Shown one piece after another: positions 42,501 through 54,000 of a DNA stretch of 64,000 bases. The position numbers and the translations under genes are program-made. Every line of letters begins with the position of its first letter. The first letter of the stretch is position 1. This DNA comes from Solen grandis (Eukaryota > Mollusca > Bivalvia > Adapedonta > Solenidae): positions 1,525,531 to 1,589,530 of the forward strand of contig CM037792.1 in assembly GCA_021229015.1 (NCBI GenBank), given 5' to 3'. The notes under the pieces were generated by a model, which saw nothing but the letters and a program-made list of their open reading frames with translations, did not search any database and was not told the DNA's origin.

Positions 42501-43956
42501 GTAATCAAAGTGAAATTTGGGAAATTTTTATATTAAAATAAAAGTGAAATCTGGCTTTTTTATGGTGAAAAGGGCATAACTCCTAAATCAACTAGTCAAT
42601 ATCAGTTATAATTAAACCCGATTGCGAAATTATGGGCATAAACATTCTCTTTAAGTTTAAAAAAGATTGCTAAAAAAATGAAGATGCTAGAGTGTAATCA
42701 AAGTGAAATCTGGCATTTTTTTATATTTAAAGGGGCATAACTCCTGAGCTAATCAACAGATCTCAGCTTTAATCAACTCATGAGACATTATGGTCATAAC
42801 ATTGCCATAAATTTTAAGATGATTGCTCAAAAGATGAAGATGCTAGAGTGTAAACAAAGTGAAATTTGGCATTTTTTTTATATTAAAAGGGGCTTAACTC
42901 CTGACCTAATTGACCGATATCAGCCATAATCAAACTCAATTGAGACATTATGGTCATAAACATTGTCATAAAGTTTAAAGATGATTGCTCAAAAGATGAA
43001 GATGCTAGAGTGTAAACAAAGTGAAATTTGGCATTTTTTTTATATTAAAAGGGGCTTAACTCCTGACCTTATTGACCGATCTCAGCCATATTCAAACTCA
43101 ATCGAGACATTATGGTCATAAGCATTGCCATAAAGTTTGAAGATGATTGCTTAAAAGATGCAGATGCTAGAGTGTAAACAATGTGAAATATGGCATTTTT
43201 TATATTAAAAGGGGCTTAACTCCTGACCTAATTGACGGATCTTAGCCATAATCGAACTCAATCGAGACCTTATGGTCATAAAACATTGTCAGAAAGTTAA
43301 GATGATTGCTCAAAAGATGCAGATGCTAGAGTGTAAACAAAGTGAAATATGGCGTTTTTTTATTATTATTAAAAGAGGCATAACTCCTGACCTAATTGAC
43401 GGATCTTTGCCATAATAAGGCTCAATCGAGACCTTATGGTCATAAGCATTGTCATAAAGTTTAAAGATGATTGCTCAAAAGATGAAGATGCTAGAGTGTA
43501 AACAACGTGAAATATGGCATTTTTTGAATATTAAAAGGGACATAACTCCTAACCTAATTGACGGATCTCAGCCATAATCGGACTCAATCGAGACATTATG
43601 GTCATAAACATTGTCTTAAAGTTTGAAGATGAGTGAAGGTGATAGAGTTTAAACACTAAAAATTGTTGACGCACGACGGACGCTCACGGGATCACCATAG
43701 TTCACCCTGAGCTTTGCTCAGGTGAGCTAAAAAACTACCAACAGGCAAAATTTCTAAACATCCTGTTAGTGTAGTGAAATGCTTTTCAGAAGCAGAGGTC
43801 AAAACTGATTCAGTAGCTGAAAGTGTCATAACTAGACAGAAAATTTCTGATATTATCAGAACAGAATTGTTAGCTTATGACAAAGCTTGCTGTCTTGAGG
43901 CAAAAGGGGCAAACTCTCTGTCTGAGTCTGATTATGACAGTGAGTATTATGATTAA
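39589..43956 (+). pseudogene. Decayed hAT-type transposase / ZNF862-KIAA1586-like gene
   Basis: Small 5' exons with good splice sites (39589-39648, 39901-39993) lead to a long exon from 40127. The N-terminal region holds a zinc-finger-like module (YCLLCKTHDC, then LDDHVMTQQHKNAV). Later segments include the RNase-H-like region (LIGIHCICHRLVLACTDTL near 41155, and CQTRWLSFNSSVQAI near 41365). The C-terminal hAT dimerisation signature is SNAWPERGPSAVKRIKTRLR (42105-42165). Stops and frame changes at about 40641, 40760, 40970 and 41301 break it. A Helitron-like element (42429-43730) separates the last exon-like piece, ending ESDYDSEYYD at 43956. This is a domesticated-looking hAT derivative that has decayed. 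Confidence 0.75.
42429..43730 (+). mobile_element. Helitron-like non-autonomous element inside the hAT pseudogene
   Basis: It starts caagagggccaagatggctc and ends ctcaggtgagctaa followed by aaaaac, the same edges as the elements near 10-17 kb. The body is different: about seven 150-160-bp units sharing 'aagatgctagagtgta' and 'cattatggtcataa'. The tail has a gacgcacgacgg run and a hairpin. Flanks (gaaa / aaaac) show no target duplication beyond an A-run. Its insertion split the pseudogene. Confidence 0.75.
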
Positions 43957-44395
43957 ATTTGCTGCATATTCAGAATATGCAGCAAATCATAATACTCACT
44001 CATAATCAGACTCAGAGAATATGCAGCAAATCATAATACTCACTGTCATAATCATACTCTGAGAATAATTCTCAGAGAATATGCAGCAAATCATAATACT
44101 CACTGTCATAATCAGACTCAGAGAATAATTCTCAGAGAAAATGCAGCAAATCATAATACTCACTGTCATAATCATACTCAGAGAATATGCAGCAAATCAT
44201 AATACTCACTGTCATAATCAGACTCGGAGAATAATTATTCTCAGAGAAAATGCAGCAAATCATAATACTCACTGTCATAATCATACTCAGAGAATAATTC
44301 TCTGGGTATGATTATGACAGTGAGTATTATGATTTGCTGCATATTCTCTGAGTCTAATTATGACAGTGAGTATTATGATTTGCTGTATATTAGCA
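43905..44395. repeat. Palindromic amplification of the pseudogene's 3' end
   Basis: The last coding segment (ctgattatgacagtgagtat and tatgatt) is followed by a perfect 14-bp-arm palindrome at about 43967-43996 (tttgctgcatattc, one base, gaatatgcagcaaa). Five or so inverted copies of the same 60-70-bp segment follow, and two copies then return to the original orientation by 44390. The array can fold back on itself along its length. Confidence 0.85.
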
Positions 44396-44901
44396 ACTAA
44401 AATGTCTAGTAAATAATTGTTATGTCAAGTCTAATCAGATAATTTTAACTATTTTTGATTTTGTTGTTTGTTTATGTTGTTGTTGTTGTTTTTTTTTTCA
44501 TTAAATGTTGTATCAACATGATTTTATTTTGATGACAACAAATGATGAAACCATGCCCCAGATGTATTAATTTTGTGTCTCAAATATGTTAAAATCGCTG
44601 TCGGCTTGGGGGACTTTGCCCCCCTCAACCCCCCTTTTAAGGGGGCGTTGCCCCATTAACACCCACTGGAGGAAGGACCCCCAGACCACCCTTCTACTTT
44701 TCTCTTTTTTCCTTCTACTTGATAACATAACTACACCCCTGTTATTCAGTCAAGCTGGCCTTACATGCATAATTTTGGTAAATGAAGCTGTCAGAATCGT
44801 AAAACTACTATAATTTGCTTTAAATAAATAGATACATAAGTATTGTTCAGAATTTAAGACAGGATGAACTGAGAAAGCTGCCGTTATAACGTTGTGAATT
44901 T

Positions 44902-44952
<51 letters not shown>

Positions 44953-46166
44953 TATACATACATACACACGTGTGTGTGTGTGATAAATTTTGTATTTGTA
45001 TGTTTACACGTCTTGGTCATATCTAAACTTATGTTGTTGTTTTTTGTTTGTTTTTTTTGTGTTTTTTTTGGGGGGGGGTTCTTTGTTGTTGTTGTTTTGT
45101 TTTTTTCTGTAAATGGCAAAATGTCAATTGCTGAACCGATAGCCACTAACAACTTAGAGATTGGAGGAAATTGGACAAAAATACTTTGGAAAAAAGGATA
45201 TGCCCCATTGAAAAAACAGTATGCGAAAGAAGACAAAAAGGATATTTGTTCGTTTTTGTGAAAAAAGCAATTTTATTTTATCGAGTGAACTTCGATAAAT
45301 GTATTGCTATGCCATTCGTGACAATACAATTTTCGAAGTTAACTCGATGAAACAGAATATTGAATCTTCCACAAAAAATATTTTTTGCTTGAAAAGAGTG
45401 AAATAATATTTGTTTAATGTTCACTGTGAAATTATCAAATATTAGTGTTATTTTTATCTCAGTAATCCACTCAAACGCATACGATAAAATATTATGATTG
45501 GATTGGCAGAATGCACGTGTCGTCTCATTTATCATAATAGAGTGAAATGTCTACCAAACAAGGGCAAGAAAGTCGGTTCCCTTTCGGATAAAATGATAAA
45601 ACAATTGCAGGAAAAAAAGTAGTTTTTATGTCCGCATTTTATAAAAGTAAGACATGGATTATGTATGGAGATATTAATGTTAGTTTTTTTTTTGTTTTTT
45701 TTTCTTTCTTTCATTTAAATTTAACTTTAATATTCATTTTTTTCTTTTACATATCGTGAGCTTAAAAACTACTTGTCGAGTTTCGTCGTCATTATTAAAT
45801 GAATGAATAATATTATAGGATATTGGATATAGGTGGTATTTACAGACATGATTATATTAAAATAAATATTTAAATTCTTTTTTCATGTGCTTTGCAAAAA
45901 TTTATTCCGTGTGTCTGTGTTATGGTAAAATACATGAAATAAGATATTCTTGCGTAACTAATTTCAGTACTATGAAAAATCATACAATCATATTGATATG
46001 CATGTAATACTAAATTACTAACGTAAAGAAAATAGAAAGAAAAAACAACAGAGAGAGAGAGAGAGTGAGAGAGAGAGTGATTTCACATAACAAACAGCTA
46101 AAATCACAAATTAATAAAAACAATAATAATTTAGAACGGCCATCATTGCCACAATTATTATGCATA
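44396..46166. other. Intronic AT-rich sequence of paralogue A
   Basis: No exon recognised. Includes a GC-rich patch with short inverted 'ggggcgttgcccc' type pieces (44600-44660), an (AT)n microsatellite (about 44920-44948), poly-T/GTT tracts (45030-45110) and a GA-rich run (46050-46078) just before the minisatellite. Confidence 0.6.
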
Positions 46167-47084
46167 TCACACTGCTGTATGGCAGGATATCACACACAGT
46201 CACATTATCTTCACACTGCTGTATGGCAGGATATCACACACAGTCACATTATCTTCACACTGCTGTATGGCAGGATATCACACACAGTCACATTATCTTC
46301 TGTATGGCAGGATATCACACACAGTCACATTATCTTCACACTGCTGTATGGCAGGATATCACACACAGTCACATTATCTTCACACTGCTGTATGGCAGGA
46401 TATCACACACAGTCACATTATCTTCACACTGCTGTATGGCAGGATATCACACACAGTCACATTATCTTCACACTGCTGTATGGCAGGATATCACACACAG
46501 TCACATTATCTTCACACTGCTGTATGGCAGGATATCACACACAGTCACATTATCTTCACACTGCTGTATGGCAGGATATCACACACAGTCACATTATCTT
46601 CACACTGCTGTATGGCAGGATATCACACACAGTCACATTATCTTCACACTGCTGTATGGCAGGATATCACACACAGTCACATTATCTTCACGCTGCTGTA
46701 TGGCAGGATATCACACACAGTCACATTATCTTCACACTGCTGTATGGCAGGATATCACACACAGTCACATTATCTTCACACTGCTGTATGGCAGGATATC
46801 ACACACAGTCACATTATATTCACACTGCTGTATGGCAGGATATCACACACAGTCACATTATCTTCACACTGCTGTATGGCAGGATATCACACACAGTCAC
46901 ATTATCTTCACACTGCTGTATGGCAGGATATCACACACAGTCACATTATCTTCACACTGCTGTATGGCAGGATATCACACACAGTCACATTATCTTCACG
47001 CTGCTGTATGGCAGGATATCACACACAGTCAAATTATCTTCACACTGCTGTATGGCAGGATATCACACACAGTCACATTATCTT
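46167..47084. repeat. 44-bp minisatellite derived from a SINE
   Basis: About 21 nearly identical units of 44 bp (cacactgctgtatggcagga, tatcacacacagtcacatta, then tctt) with one shortened unit near 46300. The unit resembles the SINE section seen at about 8838-8890 (ccacactgcagtatcgcaca, then catgataccacaccaagtca). The array runs straight into the next SINE segment (47085 on). All three plus-strand frames are open because 44 is not a multiple of three and no frame of the unit has a stop; these are not genes. Confidence 0.9.
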
Positions 47085-47170
47085 GACACCGGACCAACCA
47101 GTCCTGAGCTCCAAGCAGTACCCTTTTTTTAAACTCTGGTATGCCGCGGCCGGGGCTCGACCTGATGACT
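47085..47170 (-). repeat. SINE remnant at the end of the minisatellite
   Basis: The text 'gacaccggaccaaccagtcc' continuing to 'gcggccggggctcgacctg' matches the part of the SINE between its middle section and tRNA-like head (compare 8898-9015), read on the minus strand. It shows that the minisatellite grew inside a SINE copy. Confidence 0.75.
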
Positions 47171-47966
47171 AATCGGCTCTGGGAGCACGTGAAATGTATA
47201 GTATATTTCTTATAATTTAATCTCTCTCTCTCTCTCTCTCATTAGTCTTTAATTTATGCTTGTTTATCAAATCCTTAATTTTCTTGCAAAAAGTTGTTTA
47301 TATCCAGTTTAAGTATACATTAGTCTTTAAAACGCTTGTAGTGTTTGTTCACAAAAATGTTAAACATTCAATAAATCCTCTTGATAGTATGTGTGTGTGG
47401 TGGAGATTAAACGATGATCGATTATAATCGATGATTGAGCGAAAGATACTGAGGCCGGCGATCATCATTTGTGTTCCATAGTAATCGATTTCTCTAATTT
47501 TTCTCCTTGCCGGTAATAAAGAGTATGTGTACCAAGAAATGAAAGGAAAAAAAAAAGAATATTGCATTAATCGCAGCCTGCTAGTTCTTGTCTATTGTAA
47601 TTTACACTCTTTGATTGTATCCTTGTCTAATAAATTAAGATTTTTTTTCTCTCAAAGTCACATTCTATATTCAAGTAATGGTTAACAAACAAATTGATTA
47701 CATAACCGATGCTTGATCGAAATGTCTTGTCTGCTTTTCTCGATCATCAATTATGATTTTTAGCCGATTTTTTTCAAACTCTAGTGTGTGGGGTCTCTGT
47801 GATTGCATTCACGGTAAATCGATTTGATCCGTACTCTCTCTCTTCTGAGATGGACTGATTATATAGACATATTAATGGTTACTTAAATAAATAAATGATA
47901 TATTATATGAATAATTGAATTGAAGAAATGATAATAATGTAAACTTCTAGTTTTGTCTGAACGTAC

Positions 47967-48118
47967 CTGCCCTCAGCAATATCATCAAGCGTTTCTCCAA
48001 TCCGTTTGAAGCTGTGCTTACATTTTGAATCGAAAAAACAAGATACAGAATCCTGTGAAAAATATATTTCACTGGGTGACAGTCTAATATATCCAAGAAC
48101 TGAGGAGTGGTCCCACAT
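47967..48118 (-). CDS. Exon 1 of paralogue A (ParB/sulfiredoxin-like)
   Basis: ATG at 48118 opens 50 codons plus two bases, ending in GGCAG before donor gtacgt. The product begins MWDHSSVLGYIRLSPSEIYF and ends IGETLDDIAEG, aligning with exon 1 of paralogue B: LSPS(E/D)IY(F/Y)SQ, then RIGETLDDI(A/V)EG. The matching exon 2 is about 10.5 kb away at 36902-37466. B's exon 2 lies upstream of this start, which rules out sharing. The order fits a head-to-tail tandem pair. Confidence 0.75.
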
Positions 48119-48525
48119 CTTTTAAAACAACAACACGATTACACGCAGTACAATATGCGGTTGCATGTGTAGTGCTCTTACACACAGCCACTGGTGCATT
48201 TTCGGAAAATTTGAATTAGGTCAGGATAAACAAAGCGGAGGTAACTGCGGAGAAAGTTAGCGTGTAAATATGCGATATATTTCCCTTATTCTGAGAATAA
48301 AAAAAAATAAATTGGAGGTTTGCAATACATAATAAACAATATTGTAAAGCTTAGATTTTGTATTGTTTATTGAACAGAATAGAACATATAAACTCATTTT
48401 TAACATTTTAATAAAACATGAAAATTAATAAGACACACTAACATGGACCAGTTTAAGCTATTCGTTTCAATTAAATGTCTAAATTTTTCAAACTACATTT
48501 TTTGAAGGTAAGTGTATAGTGTTAG

Positions 48526-48880
48526 CTATTTGAGAAGCGTATATGCAAGATATGAAAGCACACCAATCCCTACAAGCTTCATCATCCCGCTGCCAGAATC
48601 ATTATCATTACTAGATTTACTAGATCTACCACAATGAACTTGTCCATAGTATTTCCAAGTTTTTCCACCAGGGTCGTTGCCTCTAATTTTGACTGTTGTC
48701 CCACCACTTGTTGAAGTCAGCTTTTCTTCTGGGATGGACGTAACCTCCTTGACAGTGATGACGTCACACAGTCCCAGTTCTTGAAGCTGCCTGAACACCC
48801 ACAGGCGACGGTTGTCTAGGGTAACCCATCGATTGTTTCGGCGGACAACCCTTATAAGTGGAATATCACGTACTCTTGTT
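48526..48880 (-). CDS. Exon 2 of paralogue B: ParB/sulfiredoxin-like, C-terminal anchor
   Basis: It has an acceptor ending cacag and 355 nt to the stop; with exon 1 (49421-49557) it makes 163 residues in exact phase. The core TRVRDIPLIRVVRRNNRWVT and DNRRLWVFRQLQELGLCDVI is nearly identical to paralogue A, including KIRGNDPGG after it. The linker is short (YYGQVHCGRSSKSSNDND), and the protein ends in a helix, MMKLVGIGVLSYLAYTLLK, a likely tail anchor. The close match to A, even at many third positions, points to a recent duplication or gene conversion. Confidence 0.78.
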
Positions 48881-49420
48881 CTGTGAATATGATAAATTGT
48901 ACAATGGCAATCTCCGAGAAAAGTACATGTATAGATTCGTAACATGACTTTATTTAAAGTCATTTTGCAAACATGCGTTTTGAGGTCACAATCAAATATT
49001 TCATTCGTTAACCCCCCCCCCCAAAAAAAAAAAAAGAATATCGAATATATCTTTAGTTTTTGGAAGAACCGAATTAACTTATAAGTTCCTCTTCAAAAAA
49101 TAAAAATTTCGGTTAGAATCGAAATAATCAATGTCTAATCGTGTTGAACCAAAGGTTCCTCATTCAGGTTTAAATAAATTATATCACTCAGTCGTCCTGG
49201 TGATATGAAAATATGCATCTGAAATCGAAACTGTGGTTAAATTCACAACGAAACAGAGAATGATTATTAGGCTACCTATAACACATCCAAAACTCAGAGA
49301 TGAATCATCACAAAGTTAAATTTTTAGGCCTAAATTACGCAGATAGATCTTTTTTTTAAGTTGTATATTTAGATCTAGATTCAGTTAATAAATAATATCA
49401 ACTAGAGATTTATTACTTAC

Positions 49421-49557
49421 CTGCCCTCAACAATATCATCAAGCGTTTCTCCAATCCGTTTGTTGTTGTCGAAATTACAAGATATAGAACCCTGCGAATA
49501 ATATATATCGCTGGGTGACAGTTCAATATATCCTACAACAGATGAGAAAACCGACAT
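49421..49557 (-). CDS. Exon 1 of paralogue B (ParB/sulfiredoxin-like)
   Basis: ATG at 49557 opens 45 codons plus two bases, ending GGCAG before donor gtaagtaa. It encodes MSVFSSVVGYIELSPSDIYY and NKRIGETLDDIVEG. It lacks a five-residue stretch found in A (CKHSF). The intron to exon 2 is only 540 bp, in contrast to the 10.5-kb intron of A. It is too short to be seen as a long open frame but is clear from the paralogue comparison. Confidence 0.75.
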
Positions 49558-49672
49558 TGTGCACAGCTCATATACGAAACAAATCTAACACTGTATTGCA
49601 TAACCTGCTAGCTGCATTTTCAGAAAATGGGACAATACCGGCAGGAGTTCCACGTAATCATTAAACGTGTAC

Positions 49673-49877
49673 GAAAGCCCATTGAGCTCATTTCGTTGGT
49701 TTCGAAAGTTTCGCTGATAAACGCGAAACTAATGCGTTAATTCGCGAAAGTATCGCGTTTATCCGCGAAAGTTTCGCGTTATAACGCGAAACTCACGTGT
49801 TATTCGCGAAAGTTTTGCGTTTTAACGCGAAAGAATCATTTTTTTCCTATCAACGAAAATGAGCTCAATGGGCTTTC
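49673..49877. mobile_element. 205-bp MITE with terminal inverted repeats and a periodic core
   Basis: The ends gaaagcccattgagctcatt and aatgagctcaatgggctttc are inverted repeats of about 27 bp with one indel. Between them, cgcgaaa/tttcgcg phrases recur every 15-20 bp in both orientations. The element has no coding capacity and looks like a miniature inverted-repeat transposon. The same cgcgaa motif appears in a degenerate patch at 53870-54060. Confidence 0.75.
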
Positions 49878-50495
49878 ATAAACGTGCATACACTTCAACA
49901 CCTTTGCACGAATCTACCTCAGATTTTCAGGAAATAGGTCCCGTCTAATTTTACATCCGTTTTAGTGTCTTTTTTTAATAACTTTAATTAAATGGATATT
50001 TTAACCCCTTTTCATTATCTTTTAAAATTCATTTCGACTGACTGCCATTTTTCGAAGAAATAGTACTTTTATTGCAGAAAATCTGTTTTATTTTTTTTTT
50101 ATTTATTTATTTATTTTATTTTTTTAGTGAAATACTTTTACACTTTTCTCCTTCAAAAAGCTAAAAATGTGTTTTACTAATTTCCTTTATATTTGGTTTA
50201 TTAGGACGATATTTTCATAACTACTAAACATTAGAGTTAAAAGAAAAATTTGTATGTAATATATAATTATGACGTTTCTCTGACGTCATCGACGTAGAGA
50301 ACGAAAGTTGAAAGGTTACAGCAAAGAATTAGTCAGACTGATGCTGCCCCGGTACTTGCATATTAATTAAATTGTGACTGCGCGTGCACAAAACTCCGAG
50401 ATTTTGCGGGACTTCACGAGAATTGCACACGTGGTGGCAGACGTCAGATCATTAAATTTGTCACTCATTCAACAGGAGGCGAGAAAACTATCATT

Positions 50496-50595
50496 NNNNN
50501 NNNNNNNNNNNNNNNNNNNNNNNNNNNNNNNNNNNNNNNNNNNNNNNNNNNNNNNNNNNNNNNNNNNNNNNNNNNNNNNNNNNNNNNNNNNNNNN
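50496..50595. other. Assembly gap (100 N)
   Basis: Exactly 100 N. The sequence before it is stop-free (LRDFTRIAHVVADVRSLNLS in one frame) but has no ATG in that frame, so an exon could be cut by the gap. Confidence 0.99.
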
Positions 50596-50940
50596 AAGGA
50601 CCACTAAGGTCCTCATGGTATTTTTTTTACAATTGAGAATCATTTACACTATGATTTTTTTTTGTCGAACGATTCTGCATAATTTTTTAGTTTCGGATAA
50701 AAATTGATCTTATTATGAGCATTTTAAAACAATGGATCTAGGCTATATGAAGCATACTTCTCAGTTTGATTGTAGCATTTTGAAAAAGCAAAATCCACAC
50801 ATGCATAATGTTGTCAAAGATTGAAACGTGTGAAGATTTAGCTTTCAGTCAATACCAGTTATTGGTAACAGCAATATGTGTTATATGAATATAAAGAATT
50901 TGAAGTATGGCCATGTTTCATACTACTGGTTTATTTTCAG

Positions 50941-51098
50941 TAAACGTATTCCGATCACTGTCGAAGTACTGAAAATTGCAGCAGCGGCTGCCGGAAAAGA
51001 CGTAGGCAGGCTATTCAATGGTCGACTTCAGGATGATCGTGTTTTGACGTACATTACAGTGTATCCAGATGACATCAGAATGCGGATAGAAATTCCAG
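50941..51098 (+). CDS. Candidate internal exon of an unrecognised gene
   Basis: A pyrimidine-rich acceptor (ggtttattttcag) and a donor (gtactc) flank 158 nt that are open only in one useful frame: KRIPITVEVLKIAAAAAGKD, then GRLFNGRLQDDRVLTYITVY and ending RIEIPG. The start phase is 2 and the end phase 1. The text is compositionally protein-like against an AT-rich background and may join the stop-free segment before the gap at 50390-50495. I do not recognise the family. Confidence 0.45.
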
Positions 51099-54000
51099 GT
51101 ACTCTTTACAGCGATTTACATTAAATTGATCAGTGTTCCTCATGAAGTGATCAATAGAAACACTGATACTGTGATATAAATTTTACTGACAAGAAAAAAA
51201 ACATGTAGTTTAAATATCTGCGCACCATGATAATCGGTCATTACAGCCTGAAATAAGATTTAGAGATATGAACACTAGTGTCGTACTTACGATTTGTTTT
51301 GATAGTGGCATTATCATTGGACTTTATTTTCTGGAGTAGGGTTGGTGGGGTGTACAAGCATATTATCAATAATTGAATAAGTCATTCTAAATCTTTCCTG
51401 ATAATCGCTTACATATAACATGACATTATATTAATATATGTTCAGTATTATCGTAAATAAGAAGTGTAATTGGTCGATAATTCCCCGGATCTGACCCACT
51501 GCCTTTGTAAGTGAGTTTTATTATTCCACTATTCCAGTTGTTTTGACCAAAATTAAAAATGATACGAATAATCTACATGTATAAAAAATATCAATAATGA
51601 TAATAAACATGAAATTGATGTGTTTATTGGCGCCCCCATAAAAAGGCATCTATTATGGAATTACTTTTTTTTTCTCTTGGAAGGAACAATAATTTTCTCA
51701 ACTTTGAATAAAAAAAATGGTCATGGTTTTATGTTCATGGTGCATTACCATATCGGCGGTCTCAGAAATCGCTACATTGCAGGCTCTCTACAATTTTACC
51801 AGTCATTCTCTGTCATAAACTAAATGTGTGATGGGCGGAGGGCTAAGAAAAGGTTTATTTATTGGTATCATCTTGAAGAATATACATTAAAGATACATAC
51901 GATGCTCACAAGCGAGTCGATCGCAATTCATTTGGAGATTATTTAAACCTTCATTGACTAGATTTCCATCAGTAGAAAGGCCCTGTAATTTACCGTACCC
52001 ACCAACGCAATTGCTTCGATAGCACTTTATCTGCGCAGCGGAAAGATCGCGTGTTCGAATCCAGCCGGGTGACTTTCTTGTAAGATTAAATTTGATTTCA
52101 ATTTTCATATATTGAATAAAAAATATGAAATGAAAGAAAAAAGATAACGTACATGCTTACATCTTGAACTGCATGAAAGAGAGACAGAGCGAAAAAGAGG
52201 GGCTAATGTGCTTATTGTAAGCAGTCCATTAATAAAAATTTTGCGTTCTTTTCTTGGCACGACCGTATACACGCTTAAAACTTTTGTCCTCGTTTATTAA
52301 ATTTACTTACTTATTATTTATTATGATTTTGCTTGCAACAGACATTTGACAGTGTCTTTAATAATTACTAAACATTATTTCTCCTCTTTTATTGCGGGGG
52401 GGGGGGGCGCTATATTTAATACACAATGTCAACACATTTAACATTTGCGACTCTTTCTTCATACAAATAGGTAAATATGCGTTCATTTAACACGAAAATT
52501 CGGGACACAGTCTATTTTTTGTTGTTTTTCATGTCCGTCACAACCAATTCTTTCTTTATGGTTTCAACTTGCAAATAACAGTTTACTTTCTATTTAAACA
52601 TGAAAAAAAAAAATTCAATTTGCATTTATATATTTATAGAGCCTCCTGTAACATAGCAGTAACATATAAATATATATCTTTATTCCGCCACATAATTGAC
52701 GAGTATGAACATGGACAACAAAAAGAACTGTACTAAAAATTAACACTGAAAAAGAAATACCAGAGATTTGAATTACCTAGCTTCGTGGAAATACATATTA
52801 GAAAAGATGAGGGAAGCGAACATGCATACATATTTATGTTACAACGAATAGAAGACAATAAATACCCCGATACAATGTCTCCATCGAAACGAAACATGTA
52901 AACACAGAATATGTCAATTAATAATGAGTTCGATGACTTTTGAGATAAATACATGTATAAGTATCTTTAGAATTAATGAATTAATGTCTTACGATCTTCT
53001 ATAATTACATATACACATATATCTTATACTGTATTTACAAATAGTAATCGGCTAATCTATAGCTCTACAATTTTGTTGTTGTTGTTGTTGTTGTTGTTTT
53101 GTGTGTGTATGTATATGTATTAGAATTACTTATTGCATGTTTTATTTTTTTTTTTTTGACAAAAGGATTGATGAATCAGCTAAGTTTAAAGCATATATCT
53201 TTTATAGCATTTGACTGGTAGAAGGACAAATACCATGAATATTTTTTGTGACGTTCAGGGCTTTCAAAAGCTGCGCAAAAGAAACTTTGGTTTTATGGGA
53301 TCTGAACTTTGTTTGTGGGACCACTTTGGTACTCTGTGTCACAGTGCTTATTATTATCCTTTGTTATATAAGATTCCTATACACCTTTAGTTTTATGGGA
53401 TCTGACCTTGCTATGTTACAGGAGGCTGTATTAAAACAAGGGATTATGTTTGTGAAAAAAATTCTTGTCCGTTCTTTTCTTAAGCATTCATCAGTTCGAA
53501 ACTTTAAAAGTACTTCTTTCCAAGAATAAATGTTCATACCTTAAACAATAATATCGATATTTCAATATTTAGATCGTTGATTTCATTGATAAAGGATAAA
53601 CTGTTTGATGTACTGTTTCTCGATATAAGTTGATATTATTGACAGTCATCTTTTTCTTCAGTCCATGACTTTGATGGTGAACCCTTTTTACTACTGGTAA
53701 TAACTGTATTGTATAAAATACTGTTTGTTTGTTTTTATTGAAAAACAGCATAAACATTAAATAGGAATATGAACATCAGATGGTAAGTAACAACAATCTT
53801 CTACTTTGAGATGCAAAATATTTCTGAACATGTTTGGAGTACAAACTAAATAAGTCGTTATGATGCGAAATAACTAGCCCCGGGAAACGCGTAGTTGCGT
53901 AATAAAAAGCTCTATTAAAAGAACATAAAGCGTTATTACGCGGAATAAAAGTATGAATACGAAATTACGAAATAAAACAGACATTATAATGCGAACCTAA

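Noticed and set aside
46065..47172. Three overlapping open frames of about 300-355 codons on the plus strand
   Set aside because: They are the same 44-bp minisatellite read in three frames. The period is not divisible by three, and the encoded repeats are just frame rotations of one unit.
50374..50607. Gene start just before the second gap
   Set aside because: The frame has no ATG (it would need a GTG start) and runs into N. Only an exon interpretation is tenable.
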